From Bacillus sp. BGMRC 2118 (GTDB taxonomy: Bacteria; Bacillota; Bacilli; Bacillales; SA4): DNA of 64,000 bases. Below the pieces are notes generated by a model, which ran no database searches, was not told the DNA's origin, and was given only the letters and a program-made list of their open reading frames with translations. The stretch lies in NCBI GenBank assembly GCA_008364785.1, contig VTTJ01000010.1, positions 124,001 through 188,000 on the forward strand. The letters are read 5' to 3'. Made by a program: the position numbers and the translations under genes. This document shows positions 34,452-42,681 of this stretch, piece after piece (positions within the stretch are counted from its first letter, which is position 1; the number at the start of each line of letters is the position of its first letter).

Positions 34452-34589
34452 ATAAATAAGCAAATTAGCTGGTAGGAAAATGAAAATTAATCTAACTGCA
34501 AAAGAGGATATACCATAAAACTCTGCTATCCCTCCACAAACACCGTGGATGGACTTATCTTTATCAGACTTTCTTAACTTGTTTTGCAA
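34407..34589 (-). CDS. Small PspC-domain membrane protein
   Basis: 60 residues from a TTG at 34589, chosen because AAAAGGAG sits eight bases upstream and because PspC proteins start with a short basic head. QNKLRKSDKDKSIHGVCGGIAEFYG contains the family signature GVCGGIAEyfg, followed by one membrane helix VRLIFIFLPANLLIYIILANTMPDRP. PspC-domain proteins are involved in cell-envelope stress; the role of the minimal versions is unknown. The longer 94-codon frame would add a second helix but has no RBS. A repeat element lies directly upstream and may have replaced its promoter. Confidence 0.75.
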   Translation of the reverse strand: MQNKLRKSDKDKSIHGVCGGIAEFYGISSFAVRLIFIFLPANLLIYIILANTMPDRPPSL

Positions 34590-34694
34590 GGAGCATTCTC
34601 CTTTTAGATGGTTTTTCCTTATTTTAACATAGTTAATAACTATAAAAGTTATGACTAGACTAAAAAACACCACAATAATACAATCAAACACAGT

Positions 34695-34965
34695 CTAAGT
34701 CCTTACTATCGCTAATGATTTCCGTGCAAGACTTCGCTTTCCGCGGGTAGGAAGCTGATGGTTATTTTCACTGCCATGAAAAAACCTACCTCCTCGGCGA
34801 GCCTGCGGGGTCTCACATAAGCTACTCTTCCCGCAGGAGTCTTCGTCTTGCACTCCAATCAACCTCTGGATAGAGCTAAAATCTAGATTATGTACATTTA
34901 ACAAGTTAAAAACCCGAACTAATTTGCCTCATAAGAAGGGAAATTAGTTCGGGTCTTTTAGACTA
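34695..34965. repeat. Diverged copy of the GC-rich interspersed repeat, copy 4
   Basis: About 270 bp. It shares with the other copies the GC-rich centre (TGCAAGACTTCGCTTTCCG, TCGGCGAGCCTGCGGGGTCT, CCCGCAGGAGTCTTCGTCTT) and a terminal hairpin AACCCGAACTAATTTGCC...GGGAAATTAGTTCGGG. It lacks the GAGGCTGGGACATA ends. A 69-codon frame inside is not a gene. Confidence 0.7.
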
Positions 34966-34987
34966 AAACACTTTTGTTCTATGCTGA

Positions 34988-35827
34988 CTACATAGTACTC
35001 AAGTCTCCAAGTGCTTTATCATTTCGATCAATCATACGACTTAAGTTTGCTTCGTATACAGGTAATTCTTCTTGAGTCAGCCCAGAATTCTCTAATGTCG
35101 CACCAAGATTTTTTAAGGCTAGCATGGAAGAATACATAATTTGCGGTATGGTTATTTCTTTATTTAGTAACTCAGAAAGTGAAGCCATTGTGGATGGTAC
35201 GATAGTAGGTGGAGAGAATTTAGATTCATTATCAGACTTTCCTATTTCATAAAAGTTTTTGATCAGTTCAGCTCGGCGAGATCCACTACCTGATACACAT
35301 AAGTATATCTGTACAGCAATACCTCCACGTAATCTTCGTTGGGAAATTCCTGCAAATTTTCTCCCACCTATACTAAGATCATAACTACCAGGACAATAAG
35401 AGCCTACAATTTCTCTAGCTTCAAAAGAAACAGATTCATCCTTTAATAGATGGCTAACAAGCTCAACCATCGCATCATAGCCCCGATTAATATCAATCCC
35501 TTTTTCACTATCAGGAAAAATTAACGATAAATTGAGTACATCCTGATCAAGTACAACAGCAAGCCCTCCGGAATTCCGTACAATTGTGTGAAATCCTTGT
35601 TCTTGCAAGTAGGTAATCCCTTTTTCTAAATCATGCAACCGAGTATCCTGAATTCCAAGGACAACGGTATTGTGATGTACCCAGGAACGGAGAACAGGAT
35701 GAGATTGGCCGCTACCAACAGAGGCGCATAGCGTATCATCAATGGCAAATGACTGCTTTGCCTCAAAAAGTGCTCCTAAGGAACTTTGGTCGATTATTCT
35801 CCAATGTGATTGAGTGAGTAGTGACAT
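34988..35827 (-). CDS. lipL: Octanoyl-[GcvH]:protein N-octanoyltransferase LipL
   Basis: This 279-residue amidotransferase moves the octanoyl (lipoyl) group from GcvH to the E2 subunits of 2-oxoacid dehydrogenases, the Bacillus lipoate relay. It has the biotin/lipoate ligase-like fold: HNTVVLGIQDTRL, VRNSGGLAVVLDQDVLNLSL, and GSYCPGSYDLSIGGRKFAGISQRR, in which C145 is the expected acyl-accepting cysteine. SSM(LA) and NSGLTQEELPVYEANLSRMI near the end are typical. It corresponds to B. subtilis ywfL and is at the syntenic place between pta and ywfN. Confidence 0.94.
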   Translation of the reverse strand: MSLLTQSHWRIIDQSSLGALFEAKQSFAIDDTLCASVGSGQSHPVLRSWVHHNTVVLGIQDTRLHDLEKGITYLQEQGFHTIVRNSGGLAVVLDQDVLNLSLIFPDSEKGIDINRGYDAMVELVSHLLKDESVSFEAREIVGSYCPGSYDLSIGGRKFAGISQRRLRGGIAVQIYLCVSGSGSRRAELIKNFYEIGKSDNESKFSPPTIVPSTMASLSELLNKEITIPQIMYSSMLALKNLGATLENSGLTQEELPVYEANLSRMIDRNDKALGDLSTM

Positions 35828-36053
35828 AATTTTAACCCCTTACTTATCTTTGCGCTCCATATTATATCATATTAGGCTATACAAATCCCTTTAGGACTAA
35901 TGATGGAGGACCGAATGAACCTATGTATCTATTGTACTACTTCTTTTGACGGAAAAATAAGTGTTACACCCTATGGTTGTCCAATAAGGTATCCAGTACA
36001 ATGAAAAAAGATTGATAAATATCGACAAATTTTGGAAAACGAGAGTGTTACAT

Positions 36054-37313
36054 ATGATACCCAGGTCAAGAAAAGAAACATATAAACAAAAACGTAAAAC
36101 TAGGAGAATTCTGCAATTCTTTATACCGTCTGTTCTTATATGTCTCTTTTGCTTCTTCATCTATCAAAACCAAAGTGTACAAGTGGAGAAACCAGATGAA
36201 CAGACGAATAAGGAGACAATAGAAAAGGCTCCAATAATAGAAGTAAAACAGGCACCAGTTCAAGAACTAGATGTGAGAAAAGAGTCTAACGTTGAAATGG
36301 ATGACGGTAAACCAATAGAAGTGATACAGACAAGCGAAGAAAAATCGAATGCCCCTGTCAGTCCGCCAATTGTTAAAGGAAACAACGAAACAGTTGAAAA
36401 GGAAGAGAAAAAACTTCCTGCAGCAAAAGGTGTTGTAATCATCCACCATACCTTAAAAGCGAAAGAGACCTTGTATAGCCTTATTAAGCACTATTACAAA
36501 GAAGATCAACTCGACTATTTATTACGGTACAACGGCATCAGTGATCCAAGCAAAGATGCAAAAGAGGGGGATGTTATCAAGGTCCCGAATCCAGATTATT
36601 TAGGCACGTATGTGGTTCAAAAAGGTGATACATTGTTTTCAATTGGAAGGATATATTTTAATAAATCACAAATTGTACAGTACATGACAGACATTCACCA
36701 ATCATCTAATGTGAAAACGGGAGAGAAATTAACAGTGTTTCATCAAGGTAAACTAACCACTCATATGGTGAAAGACAGTGAAACGCTATATGGAATTATG
36801 AATCAATATTACCAGTTTTCGGATTTTTTGAACGTCATTCAAGAAAGTAATCACTTAGGAGAGCAGGTCCAGACAGGTCAAAAGCTTTTAATCCGAAACC
36901 CATTTTATAAAACGAGCCAACCTGTTAAAGATAATAACTGGTCAATTGAGATTCTACTAAACACTCATACTTTAACTCTGTATAAAGATGGTAATGTTTA
37001 TAAAACCTACTCAGTGGCAACAGGAAAAGAATCATTAACTCCGAAGGGTACCTTTCAAGTCATTACGAAGTTTCTTAACCCAGAGTATACACGTAAGAAA
37101 ATAGCAGGGGGTGACCCTCGTAATCCACTAGGAACACGTTGGATAGGGTTAAATGTACCAGGCACAACGGGAAGAACATATGGAATTCACGGTACGAGTG
37201 ACCCGAGTTCGATTGGAAAGGATGTTTCACAAGGGTGCATACGGCTCCTTAACATAGATGTTGAGGCGTTGTTTGAAATCATTCCAATAGGGACAGAGGT
37301 AGTAATCAAATAA
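36054..37313 (+). CDS. LysM-domain L,D-transpeptidase (YkuD catalytic domain)
   Basis: About 419 residues from ATG 36054; a TTG at 36012 is in frame, and neither start has a strong RBS. A basic head and one membrane helix (FFIPSVLICLFCFFIYQ) anchor it outside the cell. An acidic linker of about 90 residues leads to three LysM-like peptidoglycan-binding repeats (HTLKAKETLYSLI, YVVQKGDTLFSIG, HMVKDSETLYGIM). The YkuD domain follows, from WSIEILLNTHTLTLYKDG to the active site GIHGTSDP...SQGCIRLLN, with its His and Cys. It should make or edit 3-3 peptidoglycan cross-links. A MITE is inserted at the stop codon. Confidence 0.9.
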   Translation: MIPRSRKETYKQKRKTRRILQFFIPSVLICLFCFFIYQNQSVQVEKPDEQTNKETIEKAPIIEVKQAPVQELDVRKESNVEMDDGKPIEVIQTSEEKSNAPVSPPIVKGNNETVEKEEKKLPAAKGVVIIHHTLKAKETLYSLIKHYYKEDQLDYLLRYNGISDPSKDAKEGDVIKVPNPDYLGTYVVQKGDTLFSIGRIYFNKSQIVQYMTDIHQSSNVKTGEKLTVFHQGKLTTHMVKDSETLYGIMNQYYQFSDFLNVIQESNHLGEQVQTGQKLLIRNPFYKTSQPVKDNNWSIEILLNTHTLTLYKDGNVYKTYSVATGKESLTPKGTFQVITKFLNPEYTRKKIAGGDPRNPLGTRWIGLNVPGTTGRTYGIHGTSDPSSIGKDVSQGCIRLLNIDVEALFEIIPIGTEVVIK

Positions 37314-37316
37314 AAT

Positions 37317-37497
37317 GGCTTTTTTTTTAAACTTTGTAGCTATTCGTACATTCTGGGTGTACAACCAGTTTTAGAAGCAAATCGAGGTTGGATTAGAAAA
37401 GAGCAACTTTCTCTTTTTTATAGAAGTATCAAGATACTAAGGTAAAAATCCAGCTTTGGGAATTTTTATGAAAAGCAACGTCCTTACCAAAACAGCC
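37317..37497 (+). mobile_element. MITE copy 5, inserted at an L,D-transpeptidase stop codon
   Basis: 181 bp, forward orientation, GGCTTTTTTTTTAAACTTTG to CCAAAACAGCC. Flanks AATAAAAT and AATAAAAG match at 7 of 8; the left one includes the stop TAA. Confidence 0.88.
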
Positions 37498-37500
37498 AAT

Positions 37501-37543
37501 AAAAGAGCCTAGTTTGAGAGTGGTTTTCAAAGTAGGCTCTTTT
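37501..37543. terminator. Bidirectional terminator between the L,D-transpeptidase and rsfA
   Basis: AAAAGAGCCTA pairs with TAGGCTCTTTT around an inner TTTGAGAG/GGTTTTCAAA loop. Confidence 0.8.
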
Positions 37544-37606
37544 ATATGGGTAGATGTCTGAATATGTGCTTCAGCTTACTACATGGTGGGCTTATGTTTT
37601 TTATTC

Positions 37607-38281
37607 TTATTCAGCCAGCTTTTCTAAGTTGCCGTTTCGGTCCATTTTGAACTTAGTAGCAGGTCTTTCTTCTTCATCAAACAATACGAGCTTTCGGGCA
37701 CGATTCATGATTTGTAATAAAGTTTGATGATCTTCTTCAACTGTCTTAAACTCATGTTCCAGCTGTCCTATTTTTCTCTCAAGCTCTTCATTTTGCTTTT
37801 TCAGCATTTGATTCTCACGTTCAAGAGATTCATTTTCATACTTCATAATTGATTGGTTATACTGATTTCCATTCATGGATGATAAAAATTGAATCACATC
37901 TTCTAATGAAATAGATGGCGAAGTCATAGGGACCTCTGAGACAGTATTTGGGTAGCTTGTCGCAAACTCCATATCACTAGTTTCCGGAATTGTTGAATGT
38001 ATAGGTGGTGAATATAGTAATTGCTTTTTAGCTGGCCTTCCTTGACCTATCGCACGCAATCGTTGTTTTCGTTGCTTTTTTGCCAAATCTAGTGCTTTCT
38101 CATATTGATCACGAACTACTGCATTCCATCTGAAACCACATGCAGAGGCTGTACGGTTTAATTTGTCACCAACCTCTTCAAATGCATTTAATTGTGTGCT
38201 TCCTTCTCTTACATGTCGTAGTACTGTTTCTGCCAGTAATAAATCATTTTCCTCTGACCAGGCATCTTGGCGTGTTTTCAT
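37607..38281 (-). CDS. rsfA: Prespore-specific transcriptional regulator RsfA
   Basis: The protein has 224 residues from ATG 38281 (AAGGAG nine bases upstream); the open frame continues upstream but lacks protein character. The N-terminal Myb/SANT-like DNA-binding domain reads RQDAWSEENDLLLAETVLRHVREG...ACGFRWNAVVRDQYE. A basic stretch KKQRKQRLRAIGQGRPAKKQ, a low-complexity middle, and a C-terminal coiled coil (about 140-200, ENESLERENQMLKKQNEELERK) follow. In B. subtilis RsfA (YwfN) tunes sigma-F-dependent transcription in the forespore. The position between lipL and ywfO agrees. Confidence 0.92.
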   Translation of the reverse strand: MKTRQDAWSEENDLLLAETVLRHVREGSTQLNAFEEVGDKLNRTASACGFRWNAVVRDQYEKALDLAKKQRKQRLRAIGQGRPAKKQLLYSPPIHSTIPETSDMEFATSYPNTVSEVPMTSPSISLEDVIQFLSSMNGNQYNQSIMKYENESLERENQMLKKQNEELERKIGQLEHEFKTVEEDHQTLLQIMNRARKLVLFDEEERPATKFKMDRNGNLEKLAE

Positions 38282-38517
38282 TATAGTCATCTCCTTATCT
38301 ATGTTTCTTTTGTATTTGTGGACATTTGCAGAAATACAATTCCTGAATATACAAGCAGTATGGACAAGTTTGCGGAGTTTTATACGAAAAAAAGGAGGAT
38401 AGTAGATTGATATATGTGAAATTGAGGAAAGACATAGAATGAAATCGCAACTTGCATTGTCACAATGAAGAAGGTAAAATACCGTATAGTGAACTGAGAT
38501 AGAAGGGATTGTCTTTA

Positions 38518-38742
38518 ATGGCAAACGAATTTCGTATATGTGATGATTGTCAGGCTACTAATATTAAAACGTTAGTGCCGCGTCTTGAAAAGATAGATAA
38601 AGATGCAAGTATTGATATTGGATGTCAGTCATATTGTGGACCAGGAAGAAAGAAGTCCTTTGCGTTTGTAAACAACCGTCCACTATCGGCACCAACTGAA
38701 GATGAATTAATCGAGAAGATTGAGAAGAAACTCGGTTTATAA
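38518..38742 (+). CDS. DUF1450 family small protein (YuzB-like)
   Basis: 74 residues from ATG 38518 with AAGGGA upstream; a TTG at 38509 is a less likely start. Cysteines occur as CDDC near residue 10 and as DIGCQSYCGPGRKKSFAFVNNRPLSA, the characteristic core of DUF1450 proteins such as YuzB. A thioredoxin-like [2Fe-2S] or redox role has been suggested by fold, but nothing is proven. It is followed by a strong terminator. Confidence 0.8.
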   Translation: MANEFRICDDCQATNIKTLVPRLEKIDKDASIDIGCQSYCGPGRKKSFAFVNNRPLSAPTEDELIEKIEKKLGL

Positions 38743-38749
38743 ACGTTCG

Positions 38750-38778
38750 CCCCTGCAGATAAATGCAGGGGTTTTTAT
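38750..38778 (+). terminator. Terminator after the DUF1450 gene
   Basis: CCCCTGCA / TGCAGGGG stem with loop GATAAA, followed by TTTTTATTTTT. Confidence 0.9.
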
Positions 38779-38901
38779 TTTTGGAGAAACGAATTACTGG
38801 CTATAAACAGCGAAGATGTCGAAAATCCTATCATAGATTTTGTCAGTTATACGGTTTTTTTATCGAATAAAAAAAGCTATAATTATATTCATACTAAAGA
38901 A

Positions 38902-39010
38902 GGCTGTTTTCGTATAGAGTGTTTTCTATTTCGAACTTGAACTTGACTTATAGCAACAATGTGTATGTAAGGATATTTACGTAAGGTAAAGCCTCCTTAT
39001 GAAAAGAGCC
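38902..39010 (-). mobile_element. MITE relic, copy 15 (short, degenerate)
   Basis: 109 bp between GGCTGTTTTCGTATAGAGTG and TATGAAAAGAGCC, the usual reverse-oriented ends, but with a short and poorly matching interior. Flanks CTAAAGAA and TTATGAAC match weakly (5 of 8). Confidence 0.55.
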
Positions 39011-39085
39011 TTATGAACGTTCAAGACTTTTTAACTATGTAAGACTGAATAGATTTACCGATAGAAGAACGAAAGGGGTAATGGA

Positions 39086-40390
39086 ATGACCTATCCCAAT
39101 GGAAAATTAAGTGAAGAAAAGGTATTTAAGGATCCTGTTCATCGCTATATTCATGTGCGTGATAAGCTGATTTGGGATTTAATTGGTACGCCAGAATTTC
39201 AAAGGCTAAGAAGAATCAGACAGCTGGGTACTACATATCTTACGTTTCATGGAGCTGAGCATAGCCGCTTTAATCATTCACTAGGTGTCTATGAAATTAT
39301 CCGAAGAATGATTGATGATGTATTTGTTGACCGAGAGCAGTGGGATAACGATGAGCGATTGCTATGTTTATGTGCTGCTTTGTTACATGATTTAGGTCAT
39401 GGCCCTTTTTCGCATTCCTTTGAAAAGGTATTTCACCTCGATCATGAGGAATTTACGAGAGCCATCATTATGGGTGATACGCAAATTAACAAAGTGCTTA
39501 GCCGCATGGGAGATGATTTTCCCAAAAAGGTTGCAGAAGTGATTGCGAAGACATATGAAAATAAGTTAGTTGTCAGTATGATTTCCAGTCAAATTGATGC
39601 GGATCGTATGGATTATTTGCAACGAGATGCCTACTTTACTGGAGTTAGTTATGGTCAATTTGATATGGAGCGTATATTGCGTGTGATGAGACCGAGAGAA
39701 GACCAAGTGGTCATCAAAAAGAGTGGAATGCATGCTGTAGAAGACTATATTATGAGTCGTTATCAAATGTACTGGCAAATCTATTTTCATCCGGTATCTC
39801 GTGCTGCCGAAGTAATTTTAACGAAGATTTTACACCGAGCGAAACACCTTCACCTGGACTTTTATAACTTTAAAACAGAGCCTGTGCATTTTTACTCTTT
39901 ATTTGAAGAAGAAGTAAATGTTAAAGACTATTTAAAGCTGGATGAATCTATTATATTATTTTATTTTCAGGCATGGATGGAAGAGGATGACTCTATATTA
40001 TCCGATTTATGTGCCCGTTTTGTGAACCGAAATCTCTTTCAGTATGCAGAATTTAATCCAGGGAAACAGATGCAGCAATGGTTTGATTTAATTCAACTAT
40101 TTAAAAAGGCGGGCATTGACCCTGATTATTATCTTGTATTGGATTCATCCTCGGATTTGCCATATGATTTTTATAGACCGGGTGAAGAAGAGGAAAGAAT
40201 GCCGATTCATTTACAAATGCCAAATGGAGAACTTCGTGAATTATCGAGAGAATCTGAGATTGTAGAAGCGATTTCAGGAAAGCGAAGAACGGACCATAAG
40301 TTATATTATCCACTTGATCTTATAGAGGACCTTTCGACCAAACGAAAGGTGAAAGAACAAATATTAGAAATACTAAAGAAGCCTTATTAA
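39086..40390 (+). CDS. ywfO: HD-domain nucleotide phosphohydrolase YwfO (dGTPase-like)
   Basis: A 434-residue cytoplasmic protein of the HD superfamily. The metal site is visible as HSRFNHSLGVYEI (first His), ALLHDLGHGPFSHSFE (HD motif plus following His) and SSQIDADRMDYLQRD (last Asp), in the order seen in SAMHD1/dGTPase-type enzymes. YwfO of B. subtilis hydrolyses deoxynucleotides and non-canonical nucleotides in a regulated way; that activity is inferred here. AAAGGGG precedes the ATG. MITE copy 6 lies exactly at the stop codon, 250 bp before ywgA. Confidence 0.92.
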   Translation: MTYPNGKLSEEKVFKDPVHRYIHVRDKLIWDLIGTPEFQRLRRIRQLGTTYLTFHGAEHSRFNHSLGVYEIIRRMIDDVFVDREQWDNDERLLCLCAALLHDLGHGPFSHSFEKVFHLDHEEFTRAIIMGDTQINKVLSRMGDDFPKKVAEVIAKTYENKLVVSMISSQIDADRMDYLQRDAYFTGVSYGQFDMERILRVMRPREDQVVIKKSGMHAVEDYIMSRYQMYWQIYFHPVSRAAEVILTKILHRAKHLHLDFYNFKTEPVHFYSLFEEEVNVKDYLKLDESIILFYFQAWMEEDDSILSDLCARFVNRNLFQYAEFNPGKQMQQWFDLIQLFKKAGIDPDYYLVLDSSSDLPYDFYRPGEEEERMPIHLQMPNGELRELSRESEIVEAISGKRRTDHKLYYPLDLIEDLSTKRKVKEQILEILKKPY

Positions 40391-40395
40391 AGAAC

Positions 40396-40579
40396 GGCTC
40401 TTTTCTAAAACTTTGTTGCTTCTAATACACTCATTCTGTGTACAACCAGTTTAGATGCAAACGAGGTTGGATTAGAAGAGAGCGACTCTCTTTATGTATA
40501 GAAGTATCTAGATATTAAGGTGAAAAATTCCGGCTTTTTGGGATTTTTACGTAAAGAAACAATCTATACAAAAACAGCC
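40396..40579 (+). mobile_element. MITE copy 6, inserted at the ywfO stop codon
   Basis: 184 bp, forward orientation, GGCTCTTTTCTAAAACTTTG to ACAAAAACAGCC. Flanks TAAAGAAC and TAAGGAAT match at 6 of 8; the left copy begins within the ywfO stop codon. Confidence 0.88.
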
Positions 40580-40640
40580 TAAGGAATTGATGCGGGATGT
40601 CCCCGTTGAACGTATAGATGGAGTTAGGAGATGAAGACGG

Positions 40641-41147
40641 TTGTTAAAGGATCATGTAAAGGTAATGAAAGTATTTGCAGAGGCTGGGGAAGTCATCGGC
40701 CGAAAGAAGCTCCAGAAGATGATATATATCGGGAAGAAGCTACAACTACCCTTTTATGAGCGCTACGATTTTCACTTTTATGGACCATACTCTGAGGAGT
40801 TAACACTACGTATTGAAGAGCTATGTAACCTTGGCTTCCTACAGGAAGTAAAAGAAAATAAAGGGGGATACTCGCAATATCGATACTCTTTAACAGAAGT
40901 CGGAGAGAACTTTTTACAACAAAATGTAGAAGATACTCCTGAGTTAAATGGCTGCATGAAACACATGAACGATCAAAATGCAAGATTCCTTGAACTTGTA
41001 TCAACCGTTATGTACTTTGAAGACTTGGAAAAAGAAGAAGTGATGGAAAAGGTTTTCACACTCAAAAGTAAACAGCGCTATACTGAAGATGAAATTGAAG
41101 AAGCTTACACGTACATCAATCAGCTGAAAAATCAACTGCAGCACTAA
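40641..41147 (+). CDS. ywgA: YwgA-like protein, function unknown
   Basis: 168 residues from a TTG with TTAGGAG ten bases upstream. LKDHVKVMKVFAEAGEVIGRKKLQKMIYIGKKL looks like a winged-helix or helical N-terminal domain, and YERYDFHFYGPYSEELTLRIEELCNLGFLQE is the conserved core of YwgA proteins. The C-terminal half is helical and acidic. The function is unknown. It is syntenic with B. subtilis ywfO-ywgA-ywh and ends at a terminator. Confidence 0.85.
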   Translation: MLKDHVKVMKVFAEAGEVIGRKKLQKMIYIGKKLQLPFYERYDFHFYGPYSEELTLRIEELCNLGFLQEVKENKGGYSQYRYSLTEVGENFLQQNVEDTPELNGCMKHMNDQNARFLELVSTVMYFEDLEKEEVMEKVFTLKSKQRYTEDEIEEAYTYINQLKNQLQH

Positions 41148-41150
41148 AAA

Positions 41151-41186
41151 CATGCACATTCTCCTTTGGCGAATGTGCATGTTTTT
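41151..41186 (+). terminator. Terminator after ywgA
   Basis: CATGCACATTC / GAATGTGCATG stem with an 8-base loop, then TTTTTATG. Confidence 0.9.
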
Positions 41187-41243
41187 ATGTTTGATAAGAG
41201 CTAGGACAGGGTAGTTGGGAATTGTATAATGTTTTTTATTGAA

Positions 41244-41428
41244 GGCTGTTTTCGTATAGAGTTGCTTTTCGTAAAAATCTCAGGAAGCCGGCTTTTTACT
41301 TTAGTATCAAATTACTACTATACATAAAGAGAGTTGCTCTTTACTAATTCAACCTCAGGTTTGCTTCTAAAAATGGTTGTACACCCAGAATAATTGTACA
41401 AAAGGCAACAAAGTTTTAGAAAAGAGCC
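41244..41428 (-). mobile_element. MITE copy 7 with perfect 8-bp target duplication
   Basis: 185 bp, reverse orientation, GGCTGTTTTCGTATAGAGTT to GTTTTAGAAAAGAGCC. It is flanked on both sides by the identical octamer TTATTGAA (41236-41243 and 41429-41436), the clearest transposition footprint of the window. Confidence 0.92.
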
Positions 41429-41436
41429 TTATTGAA

Positions 41437-41733
41437 TGAATACAATACAGTAACAGTTCATTTCATACAAACTTGCTCCTAATTCAACACCATTTACGTT
41501 AACCATAGATTCCTTATTCCTCCAAATCCACTAACTAACCTGAAAAGTCTATTGAAGAACGATCGTACTTGAGTAGTGAAACGTCAATTACTACCAGTTT
41601 TGTTACAATTTTTTTTTACCCAATTCGTGAATGAATGATAAAATGACATATTAGGTTTTACTTGTAGAAAAACAATCTAGTATAGTCTAAATTTCATAAA
41701 GTGATAGTAAAGTAAATGGGTGGTGAAGATAAC
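41437..41733. other. Intergenic region upstream of ypmR
   Basis: About 300 bp, AT-rich. No open frame with protein character, no RNA motif and no repeat copy was recognised. A weak promoter may lie near 41590-41690, but I could not match both boxes convincingly. Confidence 0.4.
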
Positions 41734-42669
41734 GTGAACAGTAAGAAAGTCCTAGTCAGTATGTGTAGTGTTTTCATACTTTTCCTCCTGCTTTATTTCA
41801 TTCTTCCGAACTTGATTCAGCAAAGGGAAAAACATGTGACGGTTACAGCAAATCTCAATAATGAACAAGACAATCCTTCAGTTGAACCTCCAGTTAAGGA
41901 AGAGGAAAGTGCTGATACAACAGAACCTGCTGACAGACCAATAGCAGAGTCTGTAAAGGAAAAGTTCAGAGGAGTTATAGAAGGTGCCTTCCATTTTTTA
42001 AGTCCGGATAAAAAAATCGTCTCAATTGGTGATTCTTTAACAGAGGGAGTCGGAGATGAAACCGAAAATGGTGGCTATGTCGGGATTTTAAACAATACAT
42101 TTGAAGAGAATGACCTAAATATAACGATAGAGAACTTGGGGAAAAGAGGAAATAGAACAGATCAATTGTTAGAAAGATTGGAGAAGAAAGAGATTGCAGC
42201 AGCCATAAAGGATGCAGATATCGTTCTCATTACAATAGGTGCAAATGATATTATGAAAGTTGTAAGAAGTAATTATACAAATCTTCGTATAGAGCCTTTT
42301 CAAGAAGAAAAAATCAGTTATGTTGAAAGGTTAACTGCTATTCTTAATAAGATCAATGAGTTAAACCCTGACAGTCAAATCTATTTAATTGGATTTTATA
42401 ATCCGTTTGAGTTGTATTTTAGTGATATTGAGCAGTTAGAGATGATTCTTGATGATTGGAATCAAACAGGTGAATCCATTACAAAAGAGTTTGATAATGT
42501 ATACTATATTCCAACAGAAGACTTATTCGCTTCTCAGACAGATCGCTTATTAGCTGCTGATAACTTTCATCCAAATATAAGTGGGTACAAATTAATGGCA
42601 CAGCGGGTTCTTGAATATCTAAATAAATATAATGAAGATGCTGAGCTGCCAATCGAGGATATCGAATAG
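41734..42669 (+). CDS. ypmR: SGNH/GDSL-type lipase or esterase, YpmR-like
   Basis: 311 residues from GTG 41734, six bases after GGTGGTGA; the ATG at 41716 lies upstream of that site. An N-terminal signal-anchor helix (LVSMCSVFILFLLLYFILP) and an acidic linker rich in Glu, Pro and Thr place the enzyme outside the membrane. The SGNH blocks are present: VSIGDSLTEGVGD (catalytic Ser), the block II Gly in LGKRGNRTDQLL, LITIGANDIMK (Asn), and DNFHPNISGYKLMA (Asp and His). The substrate is unknown. The next gene is ypmS, and the pair is adjacent in B. subtilis too, though at another locus. Confidence 0.9.
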   Translation: MNSKKVLVSMCSVFILFLLLYFILPNLIQQREKHVTVTANLNNEQDNPSVEPPVKEEESADTTEPADRPIAESVKEKFRGVIEGAFHFLSPDKKIVSIGDSLTEGVGDETENGGYVGILNNTFEENDLNITIENLGKRGNRTDQLLERLEKKEIAAAIKDADIVLITIGANDIMKVVRSNYTNLRIEPFQEEKISYVERLTAILNKINELNPDSQIYLIGFYNPFELYFSDIEQLEMILDDWNQTGESITKEFDNVYYIPTEDLFASQTDRLLAADNFHPNISGYKLMAQRVLEYLNKYNEDAELPIEDIE

Positions 42670-42681
42670 AAGGTGAAAAGG

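Noticed and set aside
34695..34904. Open frame of 69 codons on the minus strand
   Set aside because: It is within the degenerate GC-rich repeat; a composition artefact.
37607..38524. 305-codon version of rsfA
   Set aside because: The extra N-terminal 81 codons lack protein character; RBS and homology place the start at 38281.
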